Of a stretch of DNA of 64,000 nt, positions 31,356 through 41,669 are shown in pieces. The notes below the pieces were generated by a model. The model was not told the origin of the DNA and searched no databases. It saw only the letters and a program-made list of their open reading frames with translations. This DNA comes from Nematopogon swammerdamellus (taxonomy: Eukaryota; Arthropoda; Insecta; Lepidoptera; Adelidae). The DNA lies in the NCBI GenBank assembly GCA_946902875.1, contig OX336348.1:15401741-15465740 (forward strand), in the 5' to 3' direction. The translations under genes and the position numbers were made by a program. Positions within the stretch are counted from its first letter, which is position 1, and each line of letters opens with the position of its first letter.

Positions 31356-34259
31356 TTAAGATAATTGCAGTTTTTTCAATACTTCCTTTTTGAATGTGAA
31401 TGGACTCACGAAGAAAATGTCAATATCACTACAAGTGTCATTGAACGACTGGCATAACCGTCTGAGGGGAGCACGCACGCCCGCATTGGTACGACAAAGG
31501 CCTACGTAAAAGAGTTGCGTAGTCCTGGTCGCACGAGATGGTACACGCAGACCGATTTGGCTGAGCAAAGCCGGACAGTCAAAACTAGAGCGCATAATTT
31601 TATATAGTGTGGACATATCCAACAAAATACGACGCTTATGGAGTGTTATCTGAGAAAACTTCTCTAGGTGGGCAGAATAAGACAGCGGTGCACCACACAA
31701 GCGTCGATGAACAGTTTTTAGGAACTTACGCTGAATCATTTCTATTGACTGGGAATATTTTTCATACAGCGGATTCCACACCGATACCGCATATTCCAAC
31801 TGAGATTTAATCAAGGATCTGTAGAGCAACATATATGTGGATATACGCTTAAATTGACAAGTCGACCGGAGTACAAATCCCATCATTTGGTAGGCACGAT
31901 TGATGATGGTTTCCACGTGCTTATCAAAATGAAGTTTTGAGTCAAATATTACTCCCAGATCGCGAATGGAATCCACCGACTGAAGAATGCAGCCACCGAT
32001 CGAATAGGTAAAAGAAATTGCTTTTATTTTCTTAGTAAAAGAAATCACCTTGCATTTTGGGAGACTCAAGTGCATCTTGTTGACTGTGGAGTAATTATGA
32101 AAACGATCTAAATCACTTTGAAGGACCATACAGTCCTCTTCACTATGAATCGTTTTAAATATTTTGATGTCGTCGGCATAAACCAGATATTGACAAGAGG
32201 TGAAACAGGTGGAGACATCGTTTAAGAAGAGAATAAAGAGGAAGGGTCCCAGAATCGAACCTTGAGGCACTCCAGAGGTAACGGTGATATATTCAGAATA
32301 GTATCCATTTACGATGACGCGCTGCCTACGGTTGGATATGTAGGATGCGAACCAGCGTAGAAGGTTACCTTTAATGCCATTAAAAGCTATCTTTTGGAGA
32401 AGTATTTCGTGGTCGACCTTGTCGAAAGCCTTTTGGAAATCCGTGTACACAGCATCAATCTGAGCATTACCATCTAAACCCTTAAAGAGGTAATTTGAAT
32501 AAATTAAAAGATTGCTGTTAGTTGAGCGTTTTTTTACAAAACCATGCTGTTCAGGCAGTAGATTGTTGTGGAATAGAGGATATATAGCTTGGTGAACTAG
32601 CTTCTCAAAAAGCTTAGACAAGGCCGACAGTATAGATATAGGTCTATAGTTGGTGACTTCGCTTTTGGACCCACTCTTATGAACAGGTGTGATACTGGCA
32701 ATTTTCCAAGGAGTGGGAAACACGCCTTCCGATAGGCATTTGTTGAATATAATGTATAATGGACATGTTATTACCTCAGCGACCTGAACCAAGAAAAATG
32801 GTTCAATTGAGTCAGGACCCGCCCCCTTATTAATGTTCAGCGAACGTAATTCTTTTAGTATGGTTTGAGAGTTAAGATATAGCGAGTCTAATGATATATT
32901 GGTGGAAGCAGGATCAGGTGGTTGGGCCCAAGTGTCCCAGTTGAGTGTTGAGGGTTCGTAGACCGATTTGAAGTACGACGAAAACATGTTACATATGTCA
33001 ACTGGATCAGTACAGGAGTGGCCCTCATGACGCATGGACGCGGGGTACGCACTACCCTTTCTACGGCTCGACACATAGGTCCAGAAACTTTTTATATTCG
33101 TGGAGATACCGTCCTCTAGCCTAGCCATGTATTCTTTATAGAATTTGGCCGAGGCGACTTTAAAAGACTCACGCAGCACTGAGAACACCTCGTAGTCAGA
33201 TGCGTTGTTACCATATGTTTTTAGTCTGAGCCAGGCCTTACTCTTGCGTCTAAAGAGTCGACGCAGGTCCGGTGTAAACCAGGCTGCACAATTAGATATA
33301 TTTTTTGTTTTAAGTGGGACGTGAGTTCTGATAATTTCATATAGTTTATCATAAAAAATATCGACTGCGCGATCAGCGGACAAATGTGACAGTTCCGCTA
33401 TCCAGTCCACATTCATAATAGCCGACCTAATTTCGACGTAATTCGCCTGTCGGAACTTAAACCTAGGAGCGGAGTTACGCATGAGCGTGGTCTCGGGCAA
33501 GACATGAAGTGTACACAGAAAGTGTGGATGGTGACGGTCCGGTGGTACAAGCGCATCGGGAACCGGCAACATCACACATTTAAAGTTACACAAAAGCAAA
33601 TCCAGAATGCGGCCATTAACATTACGATATGTATTATATTGATCAACCGACATCAATGATAATGAGTTCACGAGTAGTCTGGAGACACGCGAGTCGTGTG
33701 AAGCTGAGTCGTCAGGACAGCAGAACCCGCCGTCACAGAGCTTCCACCCTATCTCCGGAATGTTATAATCGCCCAACAAACACAACCTACAGTCTACCAG
33801 CTCGGAAGACGCCCGAAAAAGTGAGTCGAAATGACTATCATAGGCCTCAAATGGATACGCAGGCGGAATATAAGTCGCACATAGCAGTAGTTTATTTCCA
33901 CCCCGGCCGGCACCCCGAGATAGTGTGAATAAGACACAAACTAGATCGATACCGGCGGCGGCGGCGGAGGCAACAGCGCAGCCAGGTAACTCGAACTGTA
34001 CGGCGAGTAGATCACGCCTTACAGCGACCAGAACCCCCCCACCGTCCCTCCGACCCGAGGCTACGCGGTCTCTGTCGCACCGATACACAACGTACCTATC
34101 GTCCATAAACTCTGAGCTGTTTATGGAAGGTATAAGCCATGTTTCAGTCAACACAATGACGTCATAACTGCAGTTTATAATACTCATGTATAAAGTGTTG
34201 AGTTTTGTTCGGAGTCCAGCACAATTTTGATAATACATAACTAAGTTTGTATCACACAT
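31356..34259 (-). CDS. LINE ORF2: endonuclease and reverse transcriptase, 967 aa, intact
   Basis: The single open frame has an APE-type endonuclease at residues about 5-230: YYQNCAGLRTK, VLTETWL, CLLGDYNIPEIGW and the PPDRHHPHFLC terminal motif. The reverse transcriptase lies at about 450-750: NKGAGPDSIEPFFL, NYRPISILSALSKLFEK, YTDFQKAFDKVDHEIL (motif A), TSGVPQGSILGPFLF (motif B) and YLVYADDIKIF (motif C). A thumb and C-terminal region follow (RDLGVIFDSKLHFDKHVE, LLYRSLIKSQLEYAVSVW). All catalytic residues expected of the family are visible. The length is typical for CR1/Jockey ORF2. The exact clade cannot be fixed by eye. Confidence 0.92.
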   Translation of the reverse strand: MCDTNLVMYYQNCAGLRTKLNTLYMSIINCSYDVIVLTETWLIPSINSSEFMDDRYVVYRCDRDRVASGRRDGGGVLVAVRRDLLAVQFELPGCAVASAAAAGIDLVCVLFTLSRGAGRGGNKLLLCATYIPPAYPFEAYDSHFDSLFRASSELVDCRLCLLGDYNIPEIGWKLCDGGFCCPDDSASHDSRVSRLLVNSLSLMSVDQYNTYRNVNGRILDLLLCNFKCVMLPVPDALVPPDRHHPHFLCTLHVLPETTLMRNSAPRFKFRQANYVEIRSAIMNVDWIAELSHLSADRAVDIFYDKLYEIIRTHVPLKTKNISNCAAWFTPDLRRLFRRKSKAWLRLKTYGNNASDYEVFSVLRESFKVASAKFYKEYMARLEDGISTNIKSFWTYVSSRRKGSAYPASMRHEGHSCTDPVDICNMFSSYFKSVYEPSTLNWDTWAQPPDPASTNISLDSLYLNSQTILKELRSLNINKGAGPDSIEPFFLVQVAEVITCPLYIIFNKCLSEGVFPTPWKIASITPVHKSGSKSEVTNYRPISILSALSKLFEKLVHQAIYPLFHNNLLPEQHGFVKKRSTNSNLLIYSNYLFKGLDGNAQIDAVYTDFQKAFDKVDHEILLQKIAFNGIKGNLLRWFASYISNRRQRVIVNGYYSEYITVTSGVPQGSILGPFLFILFLNDVSTCFTSCQYLVYADDIKIFKTIHSEEDCMVLQSDLDRFHNYSTVNKMHLSLPKCKVISFTKKIKAISFTYSIGGCILQSVDSIRDLGVIFDSKLHFDKHVETIINRAYQMMGFVLRSTCQFKRISTYMLLYRSLIKSQLEYAVSVWNPLYEKYSQSIEMIQRKFLKTVHRRLCGAPLSYSAHLEKFSQITLHKRRILLDMSTLYKIMRSSFDCPALLSQIGLRVPSRATRTTQLFYVGLCRTNAGVRAPLRRLCQSFNDTCSDIDIFFVSPFTFKKEVLKKLQLS

Positions 34260-34672
34260 TTTTATAAAAGAAATGTAATAAGAGATATATCCGAATTAAG
34301 TTCTTACAGTTGTAAATAATTGAGGGATCTATAAAATACAATTGGAATTTATATAATGAGATATGTAAATGGTTATAGAACGGATTAAATGATTTTGTTA
34401 TTATATCATAAGGATAGTTTGACTTAATATATTCTACATTTTCAAGATGAGTATTGCTCAGTGAGCGATAAAAGGTAGTGGTTATGAGATTTGGAGAGTG
34501 TTTAGCTGTAATAGATAAAACTAAGGGAGTAACGGTAATAGGCATGAGAAATAATATAGGCAAAATATAACTTATAAAGAAGCAACAACACGAACAAGTG
34601 AGAGGTGTGCAGGCAAACAGATTCAGGTCTCTGTAAGGAGATAAATAAATTAGATTAAGTCGATACTTGTCA

Positions 34673-35971
34673 TTAAACGATCCTAACCAGATCATCAACA
34701 CTTCTAATAGATGTGACCTTGGAGTGGGGGTCGTCGTCCTTCCGAACAAGAATCGACCCGTGCTTGATCCATGCGAACCTGTACTTGTGTAGTGCACACC
34801 TCTCCCTAACCTGACGAATTAACAATTTTCTCTGAAGCGTTAGGTGCTCGTTTACATAAACTTTTTGAGCAGGACAATTGAGTTTCAATTGTTCAGTGGT
34901 AAGACCGCGGCGCATTCTTACAGCAGATATTATATTATCACGTATTACGCGAGTAGGCATCTTTGCGATGATATTTTTCGGCCTACCTACACTAGCGGCA
35001 GGGCCGCTCGCGCCCGCTCCGCCGGCATCGCCTCGCTGCGTCATATTGTGCGGAACTCGGTGCACGGCAACTAAGTCACTCGTCGCTATGGGAACGCCGA
35101 CGGCGGTGCATAAGTCTAGCACGACACTCACGAGGTTCTCCCCTTTACGCTCCGGTATGCCCTGGATTTCTATGTTGCAATGCCGCGCCTGCTGCTCGAT
35201 GTCCTCCTGGCGCTCTCTGACAGTAGCCAGCTCCCGCTTCAAGTCGGAGATCTCTTTCTCGTGGTCATGTTTTAGAGATTTAATAGTCGCCGGAATGCCA
35301 TCGTACCTCTTCTCGAAGTCGTCCAACCTGTCGCTCACGAACTGAACCGACGCCATCAATTCAGCGAATTTGGACTCAACTCGCTGAGCGCATTCGTCCA
35401 TTCGCCGTGTGCAGCGATCAGCCAGCTCTTCCATCTTCCTATCTATGTGCCGTACCAGATATTCCGACTGCTGATCCGTCGTCGGTATGGGAGATGCCTC
35501 CAAGTCCTCCTCCATAGTCTGGGGGTTCTTCTTAGCCAGTGACTTGCTTCCTTTCTTGAAGTCGCGAGGGCCAGAGTCAGTGGCCGCTTGAGCTGCGGCG
35601 GTGCCCGAAGCCGGGATCTGAAGTTTAAGGCCAGCGGTCTTGGATATCTTTGTGTTCGGCAGCGGGCTCCCAATCGGCGTCGAGAAAGGTGTAGTCGAGA
35701 GGACCGTTGTTGGAGATTCTTGCGCCGCCGGTGATGAGGAGCCAGAGTTTTTCGGTTTGGGACTGTTAAAAGTTCCACCGTGCATCCTCTCCTTTGCAGC
35801 GCAGTCTGCACACGTCCAGTCGCTCTTTGCCGACCTGGTGGCCCTGGTTCGCTTCGCTAAGCCAGATCCCGGAAGCCTGACGCAGTCAACGTGATAGGCC
35901 TGCCCGCAGGAACTGCAACATATGGTTTCTTCGCTCCCCAGCTCATTGGGACAGGCTCCACACGTCGCCAT
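34673..35971 (-). CDS. LINE ORF1: PHD-finger, coiled-coil RNA-binding protein
   Basis: The start chosen is the methionine at 35971, because MATCGACPNELG opens the zinc finger; an in-frame methionine lies 35 codons upstream. The protein has a PHD-type finger in its first 65 residues (CGAC, CCSSCGQAYHVDC, WTCADC), a Ser/Pro/Thr-rich linker, a coiled coil (EISDLKRELATVRERQEDIE) and an L1-ORF1-like region (HCNIEIQGIPERKGENLVSV, VYVNEHLTLQRKLLIRQVR). By family analogy it binds LINE RNA and forms the RNP with ORF2. PHD-type ORF1 proteins are known from CR1-group LINEs. No break was seen. Confidence 0.85.
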   Translation of the reverse strand: MATCGACPNELGSEETICCSSCGQAYHVDCVRLPGSGLAKRTRATRSAKSDWTCADCAAKERMHGGTFNSPKPKNSGSSSPAAQESPTTVLSTTPFSTPIGSPLPNTKISKTAGLKLQIPASGTAAAQAATDSGPRDFKKGSKSLAKKNPQTMEEDLEASPIPTTDQQSEYLVRHIDRKMEELADRCTRRMDECAQRVESKFAELMASVQFVSDRLDDFEKRYDGIPATIKSLKHDHEKEISDLKRELATVRERQEDIEQQARHCNIEIQGIPERKGENLVSVVLDLCTAVGVPIATSDLVAVHRVPHNMTQRGDAGGAGASGPAASVGRPKNIIAKMPTRVIRDNIISAVRMRRGLTTEQLKLNCPAQKVYVNEHLTLQRKLLIRQVRERCALHKYRFAWIKHGSILVRKDDDPHSKVTSIRSVDDLVRIV

Positions 35972-36291
35972 GATAAGCGAAGATGCAGGTTGCCGACAGC
36001 AGTGTAAGAATGATATAGATGAAGACGGATGAAGACAGACAGCGCAAGTGTAGATGGTCCGGCCAGAATGGCGCACTCAATTCGCACGAAAATATCACCA
36101 AAAAATTCTGCGTTTGGGGGGAGTGGTGGCTCACCCGTTCACCGAGATTACGCAGGTGCGAGAAGGACAGCGGTCAGCGGACAGCGGAAGACCGGACAGC
36201 GGACAGCGCCAAAACACAGAAAACACGTCCGTACACCTTGCCAGCAATACGAATCGACATCACTGGCACTCTGCTCGGGCGGTGGTGGAGA

Positions 36292-37551
36292 ACTAACAGA
36301 CAAATCATAACCTGTACCACCTTGAACGGTACACATTCCGGCATCTCGCTCACCAAAGTGTAGGAGGGTGTGATGACGGACTCGGCACTTGCTGCAGTTA
36401 TAACACGAATTACAATATTTAATGGAGTGATTGAATCTAAGACAATTGAGGCAGGCTTTACGTTCTCGGGCTACGCTGTATCTGTCCTGGGGTGACTTAG
36501 CCAGAAATTGTTCACAAGAACTGAGAGAGTGGGCCTAGCCCTCACACACCGGGCATCGACTATTTGTATCTGCAGCCTTGACTACTAAGGATGCGTAGTG
36601 ACTGGGTTTACTACGACTACGTTCTTCCCCTACATTTGCCGATTCAATTTTGGACAACTCTAATGCACGACATTGATTTTCAACAAAGTTTGACAACATT
36701 TTATAAGTAGGTATTTCGTCTGACACATGTTGCACTTCAAATCTTTCTCGTGTCTTTTGATTCAATTTGGTGAGCATAGTGTGAAATAGAACAAAATCTC
36801 ACTGATTGACAGGAAGACCCAGGTTCCGTAGCATAGCTAAGTTTTCATTGAAAGTGTCTAGCACTCGGCGAAGTTCGGCAGCGGTCTGGGATTTCAAGGT
36901 GACATTGCGTATTTCCTCCCAGTAGGTGAACGCTAACTTGCGTTTACTTTGGTAGCGCGCAACCAACGCATCGTATGCATCCTTATAGTTTCTGCCCGAA
37001 ATGGAGAATGATTTTAATAGTGCGAGCGGTTCACCGCTCAAGCACGACATCAAGTATTGAAATCGCTCAATGTGTGTTAGTGATCTATTTTGATGAACCA
37101 TGCTATTGAACAGATCGATGACTGTGGGCCATGATTTAAAATCTCCTTTGAACTGGGGCAGCAAGACCTTGGGCAGCTTTATATTAGTGGGCTTGTCCCG
37201 GCCCGCGGAGTCAGTGAGGGAGCCCGTCCCTTCCCGCTTCGGCGGGGATAATTTTTCCAACAATGCCATTACTTCAAAGTAGGTATTATCGTACTCGACG
37301 CGAATGGTGTCCTGCGTCGCCAGTGACGCCACATCTGCCTCGGGTAGTGAACTAACAATTCTAAAATGTGCATCGTCGAACGCGCCAGACTCGGTCTCGA
37401 TACGCGAGCATCGTAATACGAAAAAACCTAGTCGGTCGGGGTTTTGCGCTACTTCTAAGCCGATCGCTAAGGTATCCTTCACCCTCTTCAGGAAAGTATC
37501 ACGTTTGGTGATCAATGTTTTAATCGACGCCGCCATCGTGTTCGCGGACAC
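36292..37551 (-). pseudogene. BEL-1 gag
   Basis: The capsid-type frame starts at 37551 and has the usual BEL/Pao gag segments: VLLPQFKGDFKSWPTVIDLF, MSCLSGEPLALLKSFSISG and DALVARYQSKRKLAFTYWEE. One in-frame stop follows LPVNQ (about 36800) and another follows CPVCEG (about 36537); otherwise the frame continues. A zinc-knuckle region with RKACLNCLRFNHSIKYC and SKCRVRHHTLLH lies at about 36360-36480. The sequence is then cut by the LINE at 36291. Gag assembles the particle that packages the element RNA. Confidence 0.88.
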
Positions 37552-38612
37552 TTCTTTTAAAAGTGCATTTACAGAGGCACCGACTGGTATGCCTGGGCAG
37601 CTGCGTGAGTTACAAACTAAGGGAATGCAAGAAGTTTACTGTTGTATTATCTAATACTACTAATGTTCGGATAAAGAATTACTTACCTACTAAATCTCAC
37701 TGTATACGGACTGTTCTATGAATACCATGTGATGCATGAATAAAAGGCAACCACACTTCATTTTTCATTGCTTCAGCACCAATTGAGCACAATCACAAGC
37801 ACAGCACAATTGTAAGTACACACGAAGTAAGTAAACCAACCGGTGAAACCAATGAATTGTTATTACTACGTGCAACGAACCACAACAAGAAACATCCTGA
37901 CCACAGATTACTAGCACATGCCTGACTGACAGATCAGGCACAGAATATTTAATAGGTCGATCAGGCAACAAGTGTCGCGTTGTATTCACGCTCGGATCGC
38001 TCGCACTTTCAGCTGCGTTCCGGCGACCGCGCACAAAGCTATTACAAGTAACTGAGCACAGCAGGAACAGGCGTTCCAGCGTCCTTGTGCTAAGGTTGCG
38101 CTGAGCACGATATGTCGGAAAGTGAGATTACAGTGCTTGAAAGAAAGTAGCTAGAACTCACGTTCCGCCGCAAATCGTCGCCCCAACAAATCGTAATAAA
38201 CGGAAACAAGACTAACATAAAAAAATATTCAAATTTGATGAAAGAACTAAGTACTTAATTGTCTATGAGTTAATGAATGGGCTGCTACACGATGGTTTGT
38301 CTGGGAATGAAAATGTATGTAGGTATTTTGATTGGAAAGTTTTTTTTGTCTCTCGCTCGTTATGCAACCTATAAAGACTCACTCTTTAGTGAGAGTTACC
38401 TACCTAGTTATCTAAAATCTAGAGGAAAGAACAACTGTAATGGCTTGTTCTTTGTACTGAGAATTTCCTGTACAAGATCTACTATGAAATAAGTAATAGT
38501 TAGGTGACTGGCTAGACTGATGCATCTATCTATTTATTCTATAGTGTATCTACTAGCTATTCTAGGTTGAGGAAGAGTTAAAAGCTGACTGCTAAAACTA
38601 CAAAATTTCTAA
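37552..38612 (-). other. BEL-1 untranslated leader
   Basis: About 1.06 kb lies between the primer-binding site and the gag start. No long reading frame is present. It would hold the packaging and leader region of the element RNA. Confidence 0.6.
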
Positions 38613-38613
38613 A

Positions 38614-38633
38614 TCCGATACTCGAATGGACCA
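38614..38633 (-). other. BEL-1 primer-binding site (tRNA-Tyr-like, imperfect)
   Basis: On the minus strand TGGTCCATTCGAGTATCGGA follows the LTR end after about five bases. It resembles the complement of a tRNA-Tyr 3' end but with differences. BEL-2 has a cleaner version at 45389-45405. Confidence 0.55.
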
Positions 38634-38638
38634 AAACA

Positions 38639-39190
38639 TGTGCCAACTTCATCCAACTGTAGGACGAGGTGTTGGGGATGGGTAAAAAAAAATGAATCGA
38701 CAGCTTACCCGGTGACGCGGCAGAGCGGTGCTGTGTGGTTTGCTGAGTGGACTGTAAATCGATGGCGGGGCTCCTTCCCGAAATCGTTGCTTGATCCAGG
38801 TAGGACTATTTAGTACTTATTGCGCACTGGGTTAGCTGCTGCAGTCAGCTCGTAAAATCCATTCGTTCAGTGCTGTTCTTCCGTGATGGGGTGAAAAAAC
38901 GATGCAGTCACCTCTAGGTCGATCTTGGGAGAGCGGTATTGAGAGCTACCCTCCAAGTTGCGAAAAATCTAAAGTGAGGCTTGCTGCCGATTTGAGGGTA
39001 GGTAAAATAATGGAGAAAATTTGGTGACAGAGAGGCAAGGAAAGGAACAGGGCATGATAGGTGGGCAGTGTACGAGTTGGCACGAATTAGGACCCATGAG
39101 AGTACAATACTAAACTAACTAAGTTAAAAAAAAAAGTTGAAAATATAGACTATAACAAACAAAACAAAAACTAATGGTGAAGATAGAACA
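38639..39190 (-). repeat. BEL-1 5' LTR
   Basis: It is a direct repeat of 26464-27012, with TG..CA ends. It has a 13-base insertion relative to the 3' LTR near 38801 and lacks 17 bases near 39160. Confidence 0.9.
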
Positions 39191-39835
39191 AAGGGCGAGC
39201 TGGGTTCAGGTAAACGATAAACCGTTTCGAAGAAAGTGAGTAACTAAAGGCGAGGCCGAAGGCGGAGTTGCGTTCAGGAAGACGATAAACCTTCTCGACG
39301 ACAGTAAGTAACAATGGGCGAGGCCGAGACGGCCGAGCTGCGTTCAGGAAGAGGATAAACCATCTGAAAGTAAGTAAGAAAGGGCGAGGCCGAAGGCCGA
39401 GCTGCGTTCAGGAAGAGGATAACCTTTTCGAAGAAAGTAAGTAACAGGTGGCGAGGCCGAAGGCCGAGCTGCGTTCAGGAAGACCATAAATCTTCTCGAA
39501 GAAAGTAACTTCTTTGTTATTTTCTTTCTTCGAAAAGGTCCTCTTCCTGAACGCAGCTCGGCCTTCGGCCTCGCCCATAGTTACTTACTGTCTTCGATAA
39601 GGTTTATCGTCTTCTTGAACACAGCTCGGCCTTCGGCCTCGCCCTTTGTTCCTTGCTTTCTTCGAGAAGGTTTATGGTCTTCCTGAACGCAGCTCGGCCT
39701 TCGGTCTCGCCCTTTGTTATTTACATTCTTCGAGAAGGTTTATAGTCTTCCCGAACGCAGCTCGGCCTTCGGCCTCGCCCTCAGTTACTTACTTTCTTTG
39801 AGTAGGTTTATCGTCTTCCTGAACGCAACTCATTC
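39191..39835. repeat. 67-bp repeats arranged head-to-head (block 2)
   Basis: About four to five forward units (GGCGAGGCCGAAGGCCGAGC, TGCGTTCAGGAAGA) run to about 39505. A further five units in reverse complement follow to 39835, so the whole block is a palindrome. The left continuation of the array lies at 26400-26463, before BEL-1 inserted. Confidence 0.88.
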
Positions 39836-39855
39836 ACAAACTTTCGTGTTTATAA

Positions 39856-40273
39856 TTTTTTTTTTTTTTTTTTTTATGTAATCCGCTATGGGCGGCTGAG
39901 TCGGAGGGGCCAAAGCACATGCTCTAACCAGCCAATATCACCTCCGAGAAGGTAGGTGCCATACCGGAGACTTCCCTGGATTGCTGGCTATACTGGACTA
40001 GAGGAGAACACAACCGAGGTTGCTTGCGGCCATCTTACATCCAGTACGGTGGTACCAACCCAGTCGGCTACAACTTGAGCCTACCACCTAGTAAGGGGCA
40101 AGGGAAGGGACCTACAGTTTTACACCGGTTCCGAACGGTGAAGCAGCGGGTGTAGGTATGCACGTAAATTTTTTCGTCAGAAAAAACTCATTGGTACACG
40201 CCGACCGGATTCGAACCTCGGACCTCCCGCATGAGAAGCCGATGCCCAAACCACTCGGCCACCCGCCGCTCAG
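39856..40273 (-). mobile_element. SINE with tRNA-derived head and related core
   Basis: The minus strand starts GCGGCGGGTGGCCGAGTGGT (A-box TGGCCGAGTGG), with GAGGTTCGAATCCGG (B-box) about 45 bases on. The body has GGTGGTAGGCTCAAG, then GGTTGGTACCACCGTACTGG, and ends GCGGATTACAT plus an A run of about 25 (T run 39857-39880). The body core GGTTGGTACCACCG matches the other SINEs in the window although the head differs. The tRNA-like part has extra nucleotides and continues into a body, so it is not a functional tRNA gene. Confidence 0.82.
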
Positions 40274-40760
40274 ATAATATTAGTAGGACGTATTTTGGGT
40301 AGGTTTGGAGTGAGGCCCGATTTTAGAAATTATTCCCAAATATCGGATGCACGCAAGCAAATCCGAAAGCAACAGCTAACAATATATAATTTTTTGAAAT
40401 GTGCTAATTAAGCCCTTTCATTTGATACCCAACATGACATCATAAAAAAAAATTTTTTTTTAGGTCATCATATCACTTTATGTCCTCTAGAGGGCGCCAT
40501 ATCCAATTTTATGGGACGCCACATAGCCTATAATCACCGGACGGCCAAGACGCATCCAACAATACTATTCGATATATATTCGATTTGTCAAATTATGATA
40601 AGTAGTTTCGAAGTTATGAGGGAACAGATGAACATACATACATATATACATACATACACACATACCGGTCAAACACAAGACCTTCCTTTTCGCTTCGCCG
40701 TAGTCGGGAAAAACTAAGAGTCTGTGAACTAATATTGCGCGCATACTACACTACGTACGT
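40274..40760. repeat. Dispersed element tail with CATA microsatellite
   Basis: The sequence contains AGAGGGCGCCATATCCAA, AAGTAGTTTCGAAGTTATGA, a (CATA)n run at 40633-40663 and a CGCTTCGCCGTAGTCGGGAA end. This combination looks like a 3' end of a non-LTR or non-autonomous element. No gene is present. Confidence 0.45.
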
Positions 40761-40764
40761 AGTG

Positions 40765-41205
40765 TCAAGTGTCGCCGGTACGGTATTCATGTTTTCGCAA
40801 CCACATGCTGTGACGCGGCAACGGCGGCGGTACGTCCGAGGGTGGCGGCGATGGCAACGAACGCGAAGACGGCGGCGGTTCCTCCGAGGACGGCGGCGAT
40901 GGCGACGAACGCGGCGACGGCGGTGGTTCCTCCGAGGGCGGCGGCGATGACGTATAAGTCGGTGAAGGCGTTGGCGATGCCTTGGGTGTGGCCAATGCGG
41001 ATGACGGCGTTGTCAACGATGTGGATGCCGGCGGAGGCTGCGTTACGGCAAGTGTTTTCACAGATGATGATGATGTAGGGGCCGCCTCCATTGCCTTCGA
41101 TGACGGTGACGAGCTTCGCTTCCTCTTAAAATATCGGGATCTATATATATTTATAATTGGTGGTGACGTTGGAGGACTCGGACTCGCGCTCCGACGTTTA
41201 TTCAT
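40765..41205 (-). pseudogene. Proline/serine-rich gag-like N-terminal frame of gypsy-A type element
   Basis: A 146-codon frame starts MNKRRSASPSPPTSPPIINI and then becomes repeats of SPPPSEEPPPSPRS type before a stop. It lies about 170 bases after an LTR-like sequence on the same strand, where gag would start. The imperfect repeats suggest slippage expansion. The assignment as gag is from position and composition only; no conserved capsid motif is present. The overlapping frames on the other strand are shadows. Confidence 0.4.
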
Positions 41206-41373
41206 TTTTCTTCACTAGCTAATGGTTCTCACGAAGACTAAAAAGGTATATGCAAGAGGAAAAAATCTTGCAAAATATGCAAGAGGAAGAATCGAAATTG
41301 ACTTATTTACATGAGAAGATTAATAATCAGCTCATAGAAAAAGTCATTTTTATTGTAGGCGGCCAGTGTTGTC

Positions 41374-41393
41374 GCCACAGGTTTTATACTGGT
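41374..41393 (-). repeat. Gypsy-A LTR, part left of BEL-2
   Basis: This short piece is continuous with 45653-45816 once BEL-2 (with one CTGGT copy) is removed. The outer boundary near 41374 is uncertain. Confidence 0.45.
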
Positions 41394-41641
41394 TGTTGTG
41401 GGTTGGAGTTTCTCATCTTGTGATTAAAATGAAAGTAGACTTCATCCCAATATGTGGTGTAATGACTGATAAGTAAATGAGTGACATTGATGTAAAAAAA
41501 CAAAGAGCGTGCGCCCGCGCTGGCGGCTGATGGACGGCTGGCTGGCTGCGCTCGCCTCGCGGCGACGCCGCGCGGTGGCGCGGCGTGAGGTGTGGGGCGG
41601 GGGGCAGCCCCTCCCCCGCTGCTGCACTGAAGGCTCTAACA
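41394..41641 (-). repeat. BEL-2 3' LTR
   Basis: On the plus strand it runs from TGTTGTGGGTTGGAG to GAAGGCTCTAACA. A polypurine tract (GGGGGG on the minus strand) lies directly inside at 41642-41652. Confidence 0.88.
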
Positions 41642-41669
41642 TACCCCCCGGCATTGAATGCTTGCTCTT

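Larger units (their letters stand above)
30912..36291 (-). mobile_element. Full-length CR1/Jockey-superfamily LINE with two open ORFs
   Basis: The element is inserted in BEL-1. The target duplication is ACTAACGACA at the left (30902-30911) and ACTAACAGACA at the right (36292-36302), equal but for one base. The 3' end has a (TAAAA)n-like tail (30912-30940 on the plus strand as T-rich). ORF1 and ORF2 are both uninterrupted and separated by about 410 bases. The 3' UTR is about 440 bases. The element is 5.38 kb and looks complete from the 5' end at about 36291. It is among the youngest insertions in the window. Confidence 0.85.
26464..39190 (-). mobile_element. BEL-1: near-complete BEL/Pao retrotransposon with a nested LINE
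   Basis: Two LTRs (26464-27012 and 38639-39190) flank gag and pol in minus orientation. The target duplication is AAGGT at 26459-26463 and AAGGG at 39191-39195 (one mismatch), and the flanks together form one 67-bp repeat array. The LTRs differ by about 2 percent plus two short indels, so insertion was fairly recent. Reading frames carry only a few stops and shifts. A 5.4 kb LINE (30912-36291) lies between the gag zinc knuckle and the protease. Without it the element is about 7.3 kb, a normal BEL/Pao length. Confidence 0.9.

Noticed and set aside
34252..34797. 181-codon minus-strand frame between LINE ORF1 and ORF2
   Set aside because: It is in a different frame from ORF2, overlaps the end of ORF1 and an AT-rich spacer, and lacks any known motif.
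40195..40273. tRNA-like sequence with good A and B boxes
   Set aside because: It is the head of a SINE: it continues into a SINE body with a poly(A), and the cloverleaf is not clean.
40735..41078. Arginine- and alanine-rich plus-strand frames
   Set aside because: They are the complement of the proline-rich gag-like repeat and arise from its codon composition.
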